From contig DCFP01000071.1 of the NCBI GenBank assembly GCA_002319925.1, positions 1 to 6,880 on the forward strand: a stretch of 6,880 nucleotides of DNA, written 5' to 3'. The notes under the pieces are model-generated. The model was not told where the DNA came from, searched no databases, and worked only from the letters and a program-made list of their open reading frames with translations. This document shows positions 1-5,685 of the stretch, in pieces (position 1 is the stretch's first letter; each line of letters opens with the position of its first letter). The translations under genes and the position numbers were made by a program. The stretch is from Holophagaceae bacterium UBA1801. Its GTDB lineage: Bacteria; Acidobacteriota; Holophagae; Holophagales; Holophagaceae.

Positions 1-713
1 TCTCCTTCCCGCGCCACATGTCCTATGAGAGCCTCGGCCGCCGCCGCGCCATCATGGAAGCCGCCTGCAAGGACCTGGGCATGAACTTCGCCTTCGAGAC
101 CGCCCCGGATCCGACCTCTGACGTGGGCACCTCCGGTGCGCAGCAGTTCATCCTCGAAAAGGTTCCGCAATGGGTGAAGAAGTACGGCCCCAACGGCGAG
201 AAGGTGGCCTTCTTCTGCACCAACGACGCACACACTGAGCCTCTGATCAAGCAGATCCTCGCCTACAAGAACGCGATCTTCGTAGAGCCCGATTCCGCTT
301 CCCCGCTCATGGGATTCCCCGGCGCGCTGGGTCTTGATCTGACCGGCCAGAAGGGCGACTTCCCCGCCATCGTGAAGAAGATCGACGAAGCCATCAAGGC
401 TAAGCACGCCGAAGGCCGCCTCGGAACCTGGCCCTACAGCGTCGGCTTCACACTTACCGCCGGTCTTGGCGAACTGGGCAAGCGCGTGGTGGAAGGCAAG
501 GCCAAGGTCACGAATCCCAAGGACATCTATAGTGCCTTGGAGAAGTACACCCAGGGTGCCAAGTGGGGCGGCGCCTTCTACACCGACATGAGCACCGGCG
601 TGAAGGCCAAGAACGAACTGCTGGTCTACATGGACACCTACGTCTTCGGCAAGGGCTACATGGGAACCGCTTCGGTGAAGATTCCCGAAAAGTTCTATCA
701 CATCGCCAAGTAG
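1..713 (+). CDS. DUF3798 family protein, probable periplasmic binding-type protein (5' end missing)
   Basis: The frame is open from base 3 and ends at TAG 711-713, so only the C-terminal 236 or so residues are seen. The first visible residues are SFPRHMSYE. The ATG at 18 is internal to this stretch, not a believable start, because the frame continues upstream with SFPRH, which I recognise as part of a conserved DUF3798 motif (SFPRHM-SYE, then RR). The fold expected for this family is a two-lobed periplasmic-binding-protein type, usually exported as a lipoprotein; the signal peptide would lie outside the window. Visible segments alternate helix and strand as in that fold (VAFFCTNDAHTEPLIKQIL, then FPGALGLDLTG). 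No transmembrane segment or catalytic motif is visible. The ligand is unknown, and the family name is assigned from remembered motif similarity. A GC hairpin directly follows, so this is probably the last gene of its transcript. A sugar- or amino-acid-type ABC binding protein is the main alternative description. Confidence 0.65.
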   Translation, partial: SFPRHMSYESLGRRRAIMEAACKDLGMNFAFETAPDPTSDVGTSGAQQFILEKVPQWVKKYGPNGEKVAFFCTNDAHTEPLIKQILAYKNAIFVEPDSASPLMGFPGALGLDLTGQKGDFPAIVKKIDEAIKAKHAEGRLGTWPYSVGFTLTAGLGELGKRVVEGKAKVTNPKDIYSALEKYTQGAKWGGAFYTDMSTGVKAKNELLVYMDTYVFGKGYMGTASVKIPEKFYHIAK

Positions 714-729
714 ACGTTCTGCTTTGCCT

Positions 730-760
730 GACAAGGGCCCTCCTCCCGGGGGCCCTTGTC
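730..760 (+). terminator. GC-rich hairpin after the DUF3798 gene, probable terminator
   Basis: Bases 730-740 (GACAAGGGCCC) pair perfectly with 750-760 (GGGCCCTTGTC), giving an 11-bp stem with a 9-nt loop. It begins 17 bases after the DUF3798 stop codon. The T-tract is poor (GTCTCACGGCC follows, with TTTT only at 772-775). It may therefore terminate weakly or act as an mRNA 3'-end stabiliser, allowing some read-through into the peptidase gene, for which no separate promoter is evident. Confidence 0.6.
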
Positions 761-789
761 GTCTCACGGCCTTTTGAGGAGTGCCCCGC

Positions 790-2172
790 ATGTTTTCCAC
801 ACAGACTTACGCCGATCGCCGCGAGCGACTGAAAGCCCAGTTCAAGTCGGGACTGCTGCTGTTCCTGGGCAACGACGAAAGCCCCATGAACTACGCCGAT
901 AACGCCTACCCCTTCCGGCAGGACAGCACCTTCCTCTACTTCTTCGGCGTCGATCATCCCGGCTATTCCGCTGTGATCGATCTCGATCACGGACGCACGG
1001 TCATCTTCGGCGACGATCTCACCATCGATGACATCGTCTGGACTGGCGTTCTGCCCACCGTGGCGGAGCTGGCGGCCCAGGTCGGCGTGACAGAAACAGC
1101 CCCGGCGGGATCGTTGGCGGTCTATCTTCAAAAAGCGAAGGACCGGGAAATCCGCTACCTCGCGCCCTATCGCCCCGAGCATCGCCTGAAGCTGCTCCGC
1201 TTTCTGGGCTTGTCACTTGATGAACAGGATGCGAAGGCCTCTGTCGATTTCACCCGCGCCGTCATCGAGATGCGCGTCATCAAGGAAGCCCAAGAGGTCG
1301 CGGAAATCGAGAAGGCCGTGGACGTCACCGTGGACATGCACCTGGCGGCCATGCGCATGGCGCGGGCCGGCGCAAGGGAATCGGTGATCGCGGCCAAGAT
1401 CACGGAGGTCGCCATGGCTCCGGGCGGGAACCTGGGCTATCCGGCCATCGCCACCGTGCACGGCGAGACCCTGCACAATCACGGACACGAGAACACGCTC
1501 CAGAACGGTCAGATGTTCCTGGTGGACGCGGGCGCAGAGACGGCCATGCACTACACCGGCGACCTCACGAGCACGTGCCCGGTGTCCGGCACCTTCACGC
1601 CGCGCCAGCGCGAGATCTACCAGATCGTGCTGAAGGCGCACCTCACGGCCATCGCCCATCTGAAACCCGGCGTGCCCTTCAAGCAGATCCACCTGCTGGC
1701 ATGCCGTACCATCGCCGAAGGTCTGAAGGCTCTCGGGCTGATGAAAGGCAATCTGGACGCCGCCGTCGAAGAAGGCGCCCACGCCATGTTCTTCCCCTGC
1801 GGCCTGGGTCACATGATGGGGCTGGATGTCCACGACATGGAGAACCTGGGCGAGGTCTGGGTCGGCTACGAAGGCCAATCCAAGAGCACCCTGTTCGGAC
1901 TCAAGTCCTTGCGCCTGGCCCGCCCGCTGAAGCCCGGTTTCGTGCTCACAGTCGAGCCGGGGATCTACTTCATTCCCGAACTGATCGATCGCTGGAAGGC
2001 CGAAGGAAAATTCCTCGACTACATCGACTACGAGCGTCTGGAGACCTATCGCGACTTCGGCGGGATCCGCATCGAGGAGAATGTGCTCATCACGGAAACC
2101 GGATGCAGAATCCTCGGGAAGAAGAGGCCGCTCACGATCGAGGAAGTGGAAGCGGTCTGCAAAGGTCTCTAG
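790..2172 (+). CDS. pepP: Xaa-Pro aminopeptidase (aminopeptidase P family, M24B metallopeptidase)
   Basis: This cytoplasmic dinuclear-metal peptidase is expected to remove the N-terminal residue from peptides with proline at position 2. I chose ATG 790 (460 aa) because AGGAG at 777-781 lies 8 nt upstream; a GTG at 781 in the same frame would overlap that Shine-Dalgarno. Residues ~3-130 form the AMP_N domain (FRQDSTFLYFFGVDHPGYSAVID). Residues ~160-445 form the pita-bread M24 domain. The five metal ligands of the family are all present: D246 (FLVDAGAE), D258 (TGDLTST), H341 (GLGHMMGLDVHD), E389 (TVEPGIYF) and E429 (IRIEENVL). The length suits E. coli-type PepP (about 440 aa). The gene is followed by its own terminator and is convergent with ruvB. 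Family assignment is firm; the symbol pepP could instead be a prolidase-like paralogue (pepQ), but the N-terminal domain and the 460-aa length favour aminopeptidase P. Confidence 0.93.
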   Translation: MFSTQTYADRRERLKAQFKSGLLLFLGNDESPMNYADNAYPFRQDSTFLYFFGVDHPGYSAVIDLDHGRTVIFGDDLTIDDIVWTGVLPTVAELAAQVGVTETAPAGSLAVYLQKAKDREIRYLAPYRPEHRLKLLRFLGLSLDEQDAKASVDFTRAVIEMRVIKEAQEVAEIEKAVDVTVDMHLAAMRMARAGARESVIAAKITEVAMAPGGNLGYPAIATVHGETLHNHGHENTLQNGQMFLVDAGAETAMHYTGDLTSTCPVSGTFTPRQREIYQIVLKAHLTAIAHLKPGVPFKQIHLLACRTIAEGLKALGLMKGNLDAAVEEGAHAMFFPCGLGHMMGLDVHDMENLGEVWVGYEGQSKSTLFGLKSLRLARPLKPGFVLTVEPGIYFIPELIDRWKAEGKFLDYIDYERLETYRDFGGIRIEENVLITETGCRILGKKRPLTIEEVEAVCKGL

Positions 2173-2185
2173 GGAGCAGGAAATG

Positions 2186-2220
2186 CAGACGCGCGGCCTC
2201 GGGCCGCGCATCTGTTTTCC
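2186..2220 (+). terminator. Rho-independent terminator of the aminopeptidase gene
   Basis: GCGCGGCC at 2191-2198 pairs with GGCCGCGC at 2202-2209 around a TCG loop. After one C/A mismatch the stem continues with CAGA 2186-2189 against TCTG 2211-2214, and TTTT follows at 2215-2218. It starts 13 bases after the peptidase stop codon. It lies in the 75-base gap between convergent genes. On the minus strand the same hairpin is followed by only TTT (2181-2183), so it would serve ruvB less efficiently. Confidence 0.85.
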
Positions 2221-2247
2221 TATCCCCTGTGCGCTGCTCTCTGACTC

Positions 2248-3267
2248 CTATCTGAACAATGGCCCCTGATCCTGATTCAAGCCCAGGTAGTTGTAGGCAG
2301 CGTCGGTGGCTCGGCGGCCCTGTGGTGTTCGATCCAAGAAGCCGATCTGCATGAGGTAGGGTTCCACGAGGTCTTCCAGGGCATCGCCTTCCACCTCGCC
2401 CAGTGCCGCGGCCAGCGTGCGCACACCCACGGGGCCGCCCTTGAACTTCCCGCAGAGGGACTCCAGGTAGGCGCGATCGAGGCCATCAAGGCCCAAGTCG
2501 TCCACTTCATGCAAGGCAAGACAGGCATCGGCGATATCGGAGGTGATGATGCCCTGCCCTTTCACTTCGGCGTAATCCCGGCACCGGCGAAGCAGACGGT
2601 TCACGATGCGCGGGGTACCGCGGGACCGGCGTGCGATGGCATCGGCGCCTTCCTGCTCCATCTTCACGCTCAGCACGCGGGCGCTGCGATTGGCGATGAT
2701 GGCCAAGTCTGCGCGAGTGTAATATTCCAAGCGGTGCACCATGCCGAAGCGGTCGTGGAGCGGCTTGGAGAGCAGTCCCGCGCGCGTGGTGGCACCTACC
2801 AGCGTGAAAGGTCGCAGATCCACCTTGAGGGTCTGGGCGCTAGGGCCTTGGCCGATGAGGATATCCAGCTTCCGGTCCTCCATGGCTGCGTAGAGCATTT
2901 CCTCGATGGCGGGCGGAAGCCGGTGGATCTCGTCGATGAACAGGAACTCGCCCTCGTCCAGATTCGTGAGGATGGCGGCCAGATCCCCCTTCTTTTCCAA
3001 GGCCGGAGCCTGGATTACCTTGCAAGGCGCACTCATTTCGTTGGCCAGGACATGTGCCAGCGTGGTCTTGCCGAGGCCCGGCGGGCCGAACAGGAGCACA
3101 TGATCCAACACTTCGCTCCGCTGCCGTGCCGCGGTCAAGGCGATTTCCAGGCGGGCCTTGATTTTGTCCTGACCAATATATTCCACGAGCCGCTGGGGAC
3201 GCAGGGAATACTCGAAGGCCTCCTCGCGCTCGGCAGGGTCTAGATCGGGATTCCGGTGAACGTTCAT
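2248..3267 (-). CDS. ruvB: Holliday junction branch migration DNA helicase RuvB
   Basis: This is the hexameric AAA+ motor that, with RuvA, drives branch migration of Holliday junctions in recombinational repair. At 339 aa it has the normal family length. Visible motifs: Walker A GPPGLGKT 61-68, Walker B IDEIHR 111-116, sensor 1 GATTRAG 158-164, probable arginine finger R173 in HDRFGM, sensor 2 R220 in RGTPR, and the C-terminal winged helix (GGPVGVRTLAAALGE, then LMQIGFLDRTPQGR). The start ATG (3265-3267) is the only one possible upstream of the conserved LRPQRLVEYIGQ: the frame upstream has no ATG, GTG or TTG before a TGA at 3325-3327. That ATG lacks any Shine-Dalgarno, because a MITE-like element begins immediately upstream. 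The gene stands alone, without ruvA or ruvC in this window. It is convergent with the peptidase gene and divergent from the kinase operon. Confidence 0.97.
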   Translation of the reverse strand: MNVHRNPDLDPAEREEAFEYSLRPQRLVEYIGQDKIKARLEIALTAARQRSEVLDHVLLFGPPGLGKTTLAHVLANEMSAPCKVIQAPALEKKGDLAAILTNLDEGEFLFIDEIHRLPPAIEEMLYAAMEDRKLDILIGQGPSAQTLKVDLRPFTLVGATTRAGLLSKPLHDRFGMVHRLEYYTRADLAIIANRSARVLSVKMEQEGADAIARRSRGTPRIVNRLLRRCRDYAEVKGQGIITSDIADACLALHEVDDLGLDGLDRAYLESLCGKFKGGPVGVRTLAAALGEVEGDALEDLVEPYLMQIGFLDRTPQGRRATDAAYNYLGLNQDQGPLFR

Positions 3268-3271
3268 ACTA

Positions 3272-3296
3272 GGAGCATGTCCAAGAAATGGGAGGG
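3272..3296 (+). repeat. Left terminal inverted repeat of the MITE-like element
   Basis: These 25 bases match the reverse complement of 3516-3540 at 24 positions; the sole difference is G3290 opposite G3522. The first 18 bases (GGAGCATGTCCAAGAAAT) are perfect. Counting the flanking C-TA and TA-G, complementarity extends to 3269 and 3543. Confidence 0.9.
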
Positions 3297-3340
3297 GCTG
3301 CGCTGGGAGCGCCGGGCGAGCAGATCAAGGAAGGCGAGGA

Positions 3341-3362
3341 GGGGGTAGCGGGTACTACCTCC
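3341..3362 (+). repeat. Hairpin with CGGGTA loop inside the MITE-like element
   Basis: Bases 3341-3348 pair with 3355-3362 (8 bp, one G-T wobble at 3343/3360), closing the 6-nt loop CGGGTA (3349-3354). The loop is exactly complementary to the loop of the hairpin at 3452-3467. Confidence 0.6.
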
Positions 3363-3409
3363 GACGAGCGTGACGCAGAGCTGCGAGGCCCGCCGCCCCA
3401 GCCCGGAGG

Positions 3410-3509
3410 GTTGAGAGCAAAGGGCTTGTATGCGGCGTCGTCGGGCTTGCACGGTGTACCCGCACCGCGTGGCGCCCTCCTCCTTGCCTCCAAACCCTTT
3501 GCTCTCAAC
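3410..3509. repeat. Inner 15-bp inverted repeat pair of the MITE-like element
   Basis: GTTGAGAGCAAAGGG (3410-3424) is the perfect reverse complement of 3495-3509. The 70 bases between them include the small hairpin at 3452-3467. This inner stem nests inside the terminal repeats but is off-centre: 113 bases separate it from the left terminal repeat and only 6 from the right. Confidence 0.88.
3452..3467 (+). repeat. Hairpin with TACCCG loop inside the inner stem
   Basis: CGGTG (3452-3456) pairs with CACCG (3463-3467) around the loop TACCCG (3457-3462). The loop is the reverse complement of CGGGTA in the hairpin at 3341-3362. The complementarity covers 8 bases in all (3348-3355 against 3456-3463) if the closing pairs open. 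Confidence 0.55.
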
Positions 3510-3515
3510 GCAGTT

Positions 3516-3540
3516 CCCTCCGATTTCTTGGACATGCTCC
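3516..3540 (-). repeat. Right terminal inverted repeat of the MITE-like element
   Basis: This is the inverted partner of 3272-3296, ending GGACATGCTCC directly before TA (3541-3542). The two ends could form a 25-bp stem closing the whole element in single-stranded DNA or RNA. Confidence 0.9.
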
Positions 3541-3542
3541 TA

Positions 3543-3663
3543 GCTCCATTGCCTCATGGACCCCGGGCTTGTGTCCAGCCCTGGACCGGTTAACGTGATT
3601 GGTAGTTAAATTCAGGAACGGAGCCATCACCTGTTCCACCCCTTACCTTTGACTGGGGGGCCT
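3543..3663 (+). promoter_or_regulatory. Non-coding leader of the kinase operon with weak promoter candidate and palindrome
   Basis: No gene lies between the element and the kinase start. An interrupted palindrome GTCCAG-CC-CTGGAC occupies 3573-3586. It overlaps a weak sigma70-like candidate: TGGACC at 3582-3587 as -35 and TTAAAT at 3606-3611 as -10, spaced 18 bases, each matching four of six consensus positions. If real, transcription would start near 3618, about 45 bases before the GTG at 3664. A competing hairpin GGGCT 3565-3569 / AGCCC 3577-3581 is also possible. CTCC at 3544-3547 is the minus-strand GGAG that would have served ruvB before the element inserted. The promoter call is speculative. 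Confidence 0.3.
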
Positions 3664-5187
3664 GTGTCAGAAAGATTTTCCATCTCGATCCGCGACCGGC
3701 ATGGTTTCGAGCGTGCGATTCCCGTCAACCGGCCGTTGGTCCTGGGCCGTCAGAGTCACAGCGACATCGTTCTGTCGGACAGCATGGTCAGCCGGAACCA
3801 CCTGCGGATCGAACCCATCAACGGTGAGTGGTGGGTGGAGGATCTCGGTTCCTCCCATGGAACCTTCCAGGAAGAAACCCGGGTCCAGCGCATGCGCTGG
3901 GAAGTGGGCAGCACGCTGCGACTGGCGGACGGGGCCTATTTTCTGACGCTGAAGTCCGAAGCGGCTTTTTCTTCCGAAGTGAATCTCCAGGCCATTCTCC
4001 AGACAGCTCACCTGCTCACGGGCGAGATCGAGCTGGACGATCTGCTGGAACAGGCCCTGGAGCGGCTTCTCGCCATCTCCAGCACCGATCGCGGGTTCAT
4101 CATGCTACCTGAGGGGGGCAATCTGGAAGTGAAGGTCCAGCGTAACCTGGGCGCCAACATGGAAAAGGACATCCACCTCTCCATGTCCAGCGTCAGGCGC
4201 GTGTATGAGCAGACCGAGGCCATCTGGATCCACAACGTCTCCGCGGACGAAGGCTTGATGGCCCAGCAATCCATCCTTGATCTCCAGCTGAAGACCATTC
4301 TGTGCATCCCCCTGGTCGTCCAGGGCAAGTGCATCGGCGTGGTCTACCTCGACAGCCGCCGGATCGTCACGGAACCCGTGGACCGCGCCACCTTCGAGGC
4401 CATCGTCTCCCTCTGCGCCATCGCCATCGAGCGGACCCGGCTCTCAGAGGAAAGCCTGCGCAACCAGGTGCTCGCCACCGTGGGCCAGGTGGCCAGTTCC
4501 ATCGTCCACGACTTCAAGAACGCTCTGTTCGTCGTGGCCGGACACACCCAGATGCTCGGCGCCCAGTCCGCGGATCCCAAGGTGCATCACCATGTGGAGC
4601 AGATCCTCGGCGCCGTGGAACGGCTCAGCCAGTTGAGCACCGACGTGCTCGACTACTCCAAGATCCGCGAACCCAAGCGGGAGACTCTGGATCTGGGAAC
4701 CTACCTGAACGCATTGATCGAACCGCTCCAGCCGCGGGCCTCGGAGCTGGGCGTGGAAGTGAAGTGCGAAGGGCCTGCCTGCACCACCAGCCTCGACAAG
4801 CACCGCTTCGCGCGTGTCATCGAGAACCTGTTGGTCAACTCCCTCGATGCCATGGGCGATCAGACCGCCGGTCTCATTGCCATCAGCTGGGAACGGGAAT
4901 ACAACGGCACCCGGATCACCATCGACGACAACGGCAAGGGCATCCCGAAGAAAGTCCTCAAGCGGATCTTCGAGCCCTTCTTCAGCCACGGAAAGACCAA
5001 GGGCACGGGCCTCGGCATGGCTACAGTCAAGAAGATCGTCGAGGAGCACGGCGGTACCGTGGAGGTCACCAGCGAGGAAGGCACGGGCACCAAGGTCACG
5101 GTGCTGGTACCCGATCAGGGGAACCAGAAAGGTGTTGGAGAGGACACGACGGACCGGATCAAGGCCCTCAACGCGCAGGTGTCGTGA
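3664..5187 (+). CDS. FHA-GAF sensor histidine kinase, soluble, no receiver domain
   Basis: This is a cytoplasmic two-component kinase. I prefer GTG 3664 (507 aa), preceded by a G-run at 3655-3660 that could pair with the anti-Shine-Dalgarno; an in-frame TTG at 3649 has no such motif. Domains (507-aa numbering): FHA ~20-95 (LGRQSHSDIVLSD, SRNH, GSSHGTF), which binds phosphothreonine peptides; GAF ~105-260 (SVRRVYEQTEAIWI, ILCIPLVVQGKCIGVVYLDS); dimerisation and phosphoacceptor helix with H282 in SSIVHDFKNAL; ATPase domain with N-box N392 (ENLLVNSLDAM), G1 DDNGKGI from 421, F-box FEPFFS 436-441 and G2 GTGLG 447-451. No transmembrane segment is visible, so the signal should be intracellular: a phosphoprotein via FHA, a small molecule via GAF. 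No response regulator is nearby, making it an orphan here. The residue after HDFKN is A where many relatives have P. Its stop codon overlaps the ispF start, implying cotranscription. The signal and partner are unknown. Confidence 0.92.
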   Translation: MSERFSISIRDRHGFERAIPVNRPLVLGRQSHSDIVLSDSMVSRNHLRIEPINGEWWVEDLGSSHGTFQEETRVQRMRWEVGSTLRLADGAYFLTLKSEAAFSSEVNLQAILQTAHLLTGEIELDDLLEQALERLLAISSTDRGFIMLPEGGNLEVKVQRNLGANMEKDIHLSMSSVRRVYEQTEAIWIHNVSADEGLMAQQSILDLQLKTILCIPLVVQGKCIGVVYLDSRRIVTEPVDRATFEAIVSLCAIAIERTRLSEESLRNQVLATVGQVASSIVHDFKNALFVVAGHTQMLGAQSADPKVHHHVEQILGAVERLSQLSTDVLDYSKIREPKRETLDLGTYLNALIEPLQPRASELGVEVKCEGPACTTSLDKHRFARVIENLLVNSLDAMGDQTAGLIAISWEREYNGTRITIDDNGKGIPKKVLKRIFEPFFSHGKTKGTGLGMATVKKIVEEHGGTVEVTSEEGTGTKVTVLVPDQGNQKGVGEDTTDRIKALNAQVS

Positions 5188-5669
5188 TGCGCGTGGGCAT
5201 GGGGTTCGACGTCCACCGCTTCGAGACACCGGAAGCGGGCAGACCGCTGATCCTGATGGGCCTGACGATTCCTCACGATCGCGGGTTGGCGGGCCACAGC
5301 GATGCGGACGTGATGGTCCATGCCCTCATGGACGCCCTCCTTGGCGCTGCGGGCCTGGGCGACATCGGCCAGCACTTCCCCGACACGGATCCATCCTTCA
5401 AGAATGTGGACAGCACCCTTTTGCTGGAGCAGGTGATGAAGAGCCTGCGCGAGCGGGGTTGGCGCGTCGTGAACGCCGATGTCTGCCTGATCGGCGAACG
5501 GCCGAAGATCGGCCCCCATCGCGACCGCATGCGGGAACGCATCGCCCCTTTGCTGGGCATCAATCCGAGTGAACTGAATGTAAAAGCCACCACCACGGAA
5601 AAACTCGGATTCACTGGGCGCAAGGAAGGCCTCGCGGCCCAGGCCGTGGTTCTGATCGAGAAGGAATGA
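5187..5669 (+). CDS. ispF: 2-C-methyl-D-erythritol 2,4-cyclodiphosphate synthase IspF
   Basis: This enzyme converts CDP-methylerythritol 2-phosphate to methylerythritol cyclodiphosphate and CMP in the MEP isoprenoid pathway; it is a cytoplasmic trimer. At 160 aa it has the normal length. Metal ligands are D8 and H10 (GFDVHRF) and H45 (VHALMDALLGA). Other conserved positions are H37-S38-D39 (GHSDAD), D59 in GLGDIGQHFPD, and the C-terminal signature ATTTEKLGFTGRKEG (134-148). The start ATG (5187-5189) shares one base with the kinase stop TGA (5185-5187), so translation is probably coupled. No strong independent Shine-Dalgarno is seen within the kinase 3' end. The same reading frame is open far upstream inside the kinase gene, but that part is a shadow: conserved IspF sequence begins exactly at MRVGMGFDVHRF. 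ispD, the frequent partner, is not present here. Confidence 0.97.
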   Translation: MRVGMGFDVHRFETPEAGRPLILMGLTIPHDRGLAGHSDADVMVHALMDALLGAAGLGDIGQHFPDTDPSFKNVDSTLLLEQVMKSLRERGWRVVNADVCLIGERPKIGPHRDRMRERIAPLLGINPSELNVKATTTEKLGFTGRKEGLAAQAVVLIEKE

Positions 5670-5675
5670 CATCGT

Positions 5676-5681
5676 AGGAGG
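5676..5681 (+). promoter_or_regulatory. Strong Shine-Dalgarno of pgm
   Basis: AGGAGG at 5676-5681 is a full anti-16S match, 4 nt before ATG 5686. The spacing is slightly short, but it fixes the start and indicates independent, efficient translation of pgm within the operon. Confidence 0.8.
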
Positions 5682-5685
5682 CGCC

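Larger units (their letters stand above)
3270..3542. mobile_element. MITE-like non-autonomous element with terminal inverted repeats and TA flanks
   Basis: A 269-bp unit (3272-3540) begins GGAGCATGTCC and ends GGACATGCTCC. Its outer 25 bases are inverted copies of each other with one mismatch (3272-3296 against 3516-3540). Each end is flanked by TA (3270-3271 and 3541-3542), within C-TA on the left and TA-G on the right. Removing the element with one TA restores CTAG, a target preferred by IS630-type transposases with TA duplication; IS5-family relatives with TA-type targets are another possible source. There is no transposase gene: short open frames on both strands are low-complexity products of GC-rich repeats and share no recognisable domain. 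The interior contains further inverted repeats (separate entries). I read it as a non-autonomous element mobilised in trans, inserted between ruvB and the kinase operon. A structured non-coding RNA locus is an alternative. Whether it is multicopy cannot be seen here. Confidence 0.7.

Noticed and set aside
1213..2211. A 332-residue open frame antisense to the aminopeptidase gene
   Set aside because: It lies opposite a gene with all catalytic residues intact, and its product (many H, V, D, G in no family pattern) is typical of the antisense frame of a GC-rich gene.
3557..3587. Direct repeat TGGACC at 3557-3562 and 3582-3587
   Set aside because: Only six bases long and 25 apart; too short to call a binding-site pair beyond the palindrome already noted.
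3288..3593. A 101-residue plus-strand and an 88-residue minus-strand (3269-3535) open frame across the MITE-like element
   Set aside because: Both run through the terminal and inner inverted repeats, are rich in G, A, P and R, have no Shine-Dalgarno and no recognisable domain. They are explained by GC-rich repeat sequence lacking stops.
3268..3663. CRISPR array, tRNA or riboswitch in the only long intergenic stretch
   Set aside because: Repeats here are inverted pairs, not regularly spaced direct repeats. No cloverleaf or T-loop motif is seen, and the structure is better explained by paired element ends.
4302..5186. Long open frame upstream of and in frame with ispF
   Set aside because: Its product here is the Arg/Pro/His-rich shadow of the kinase frame. 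Conserved IspF sequence begins at ATG 5187, so an N-terminal fusion is not supported.
4444..5229. A 261-residue open frame antisense to the kinase ATPase domain
   Set aside because: It mirrors codon positions of the kinase gene, has no ribosome-binding signal and resembles no family I know.
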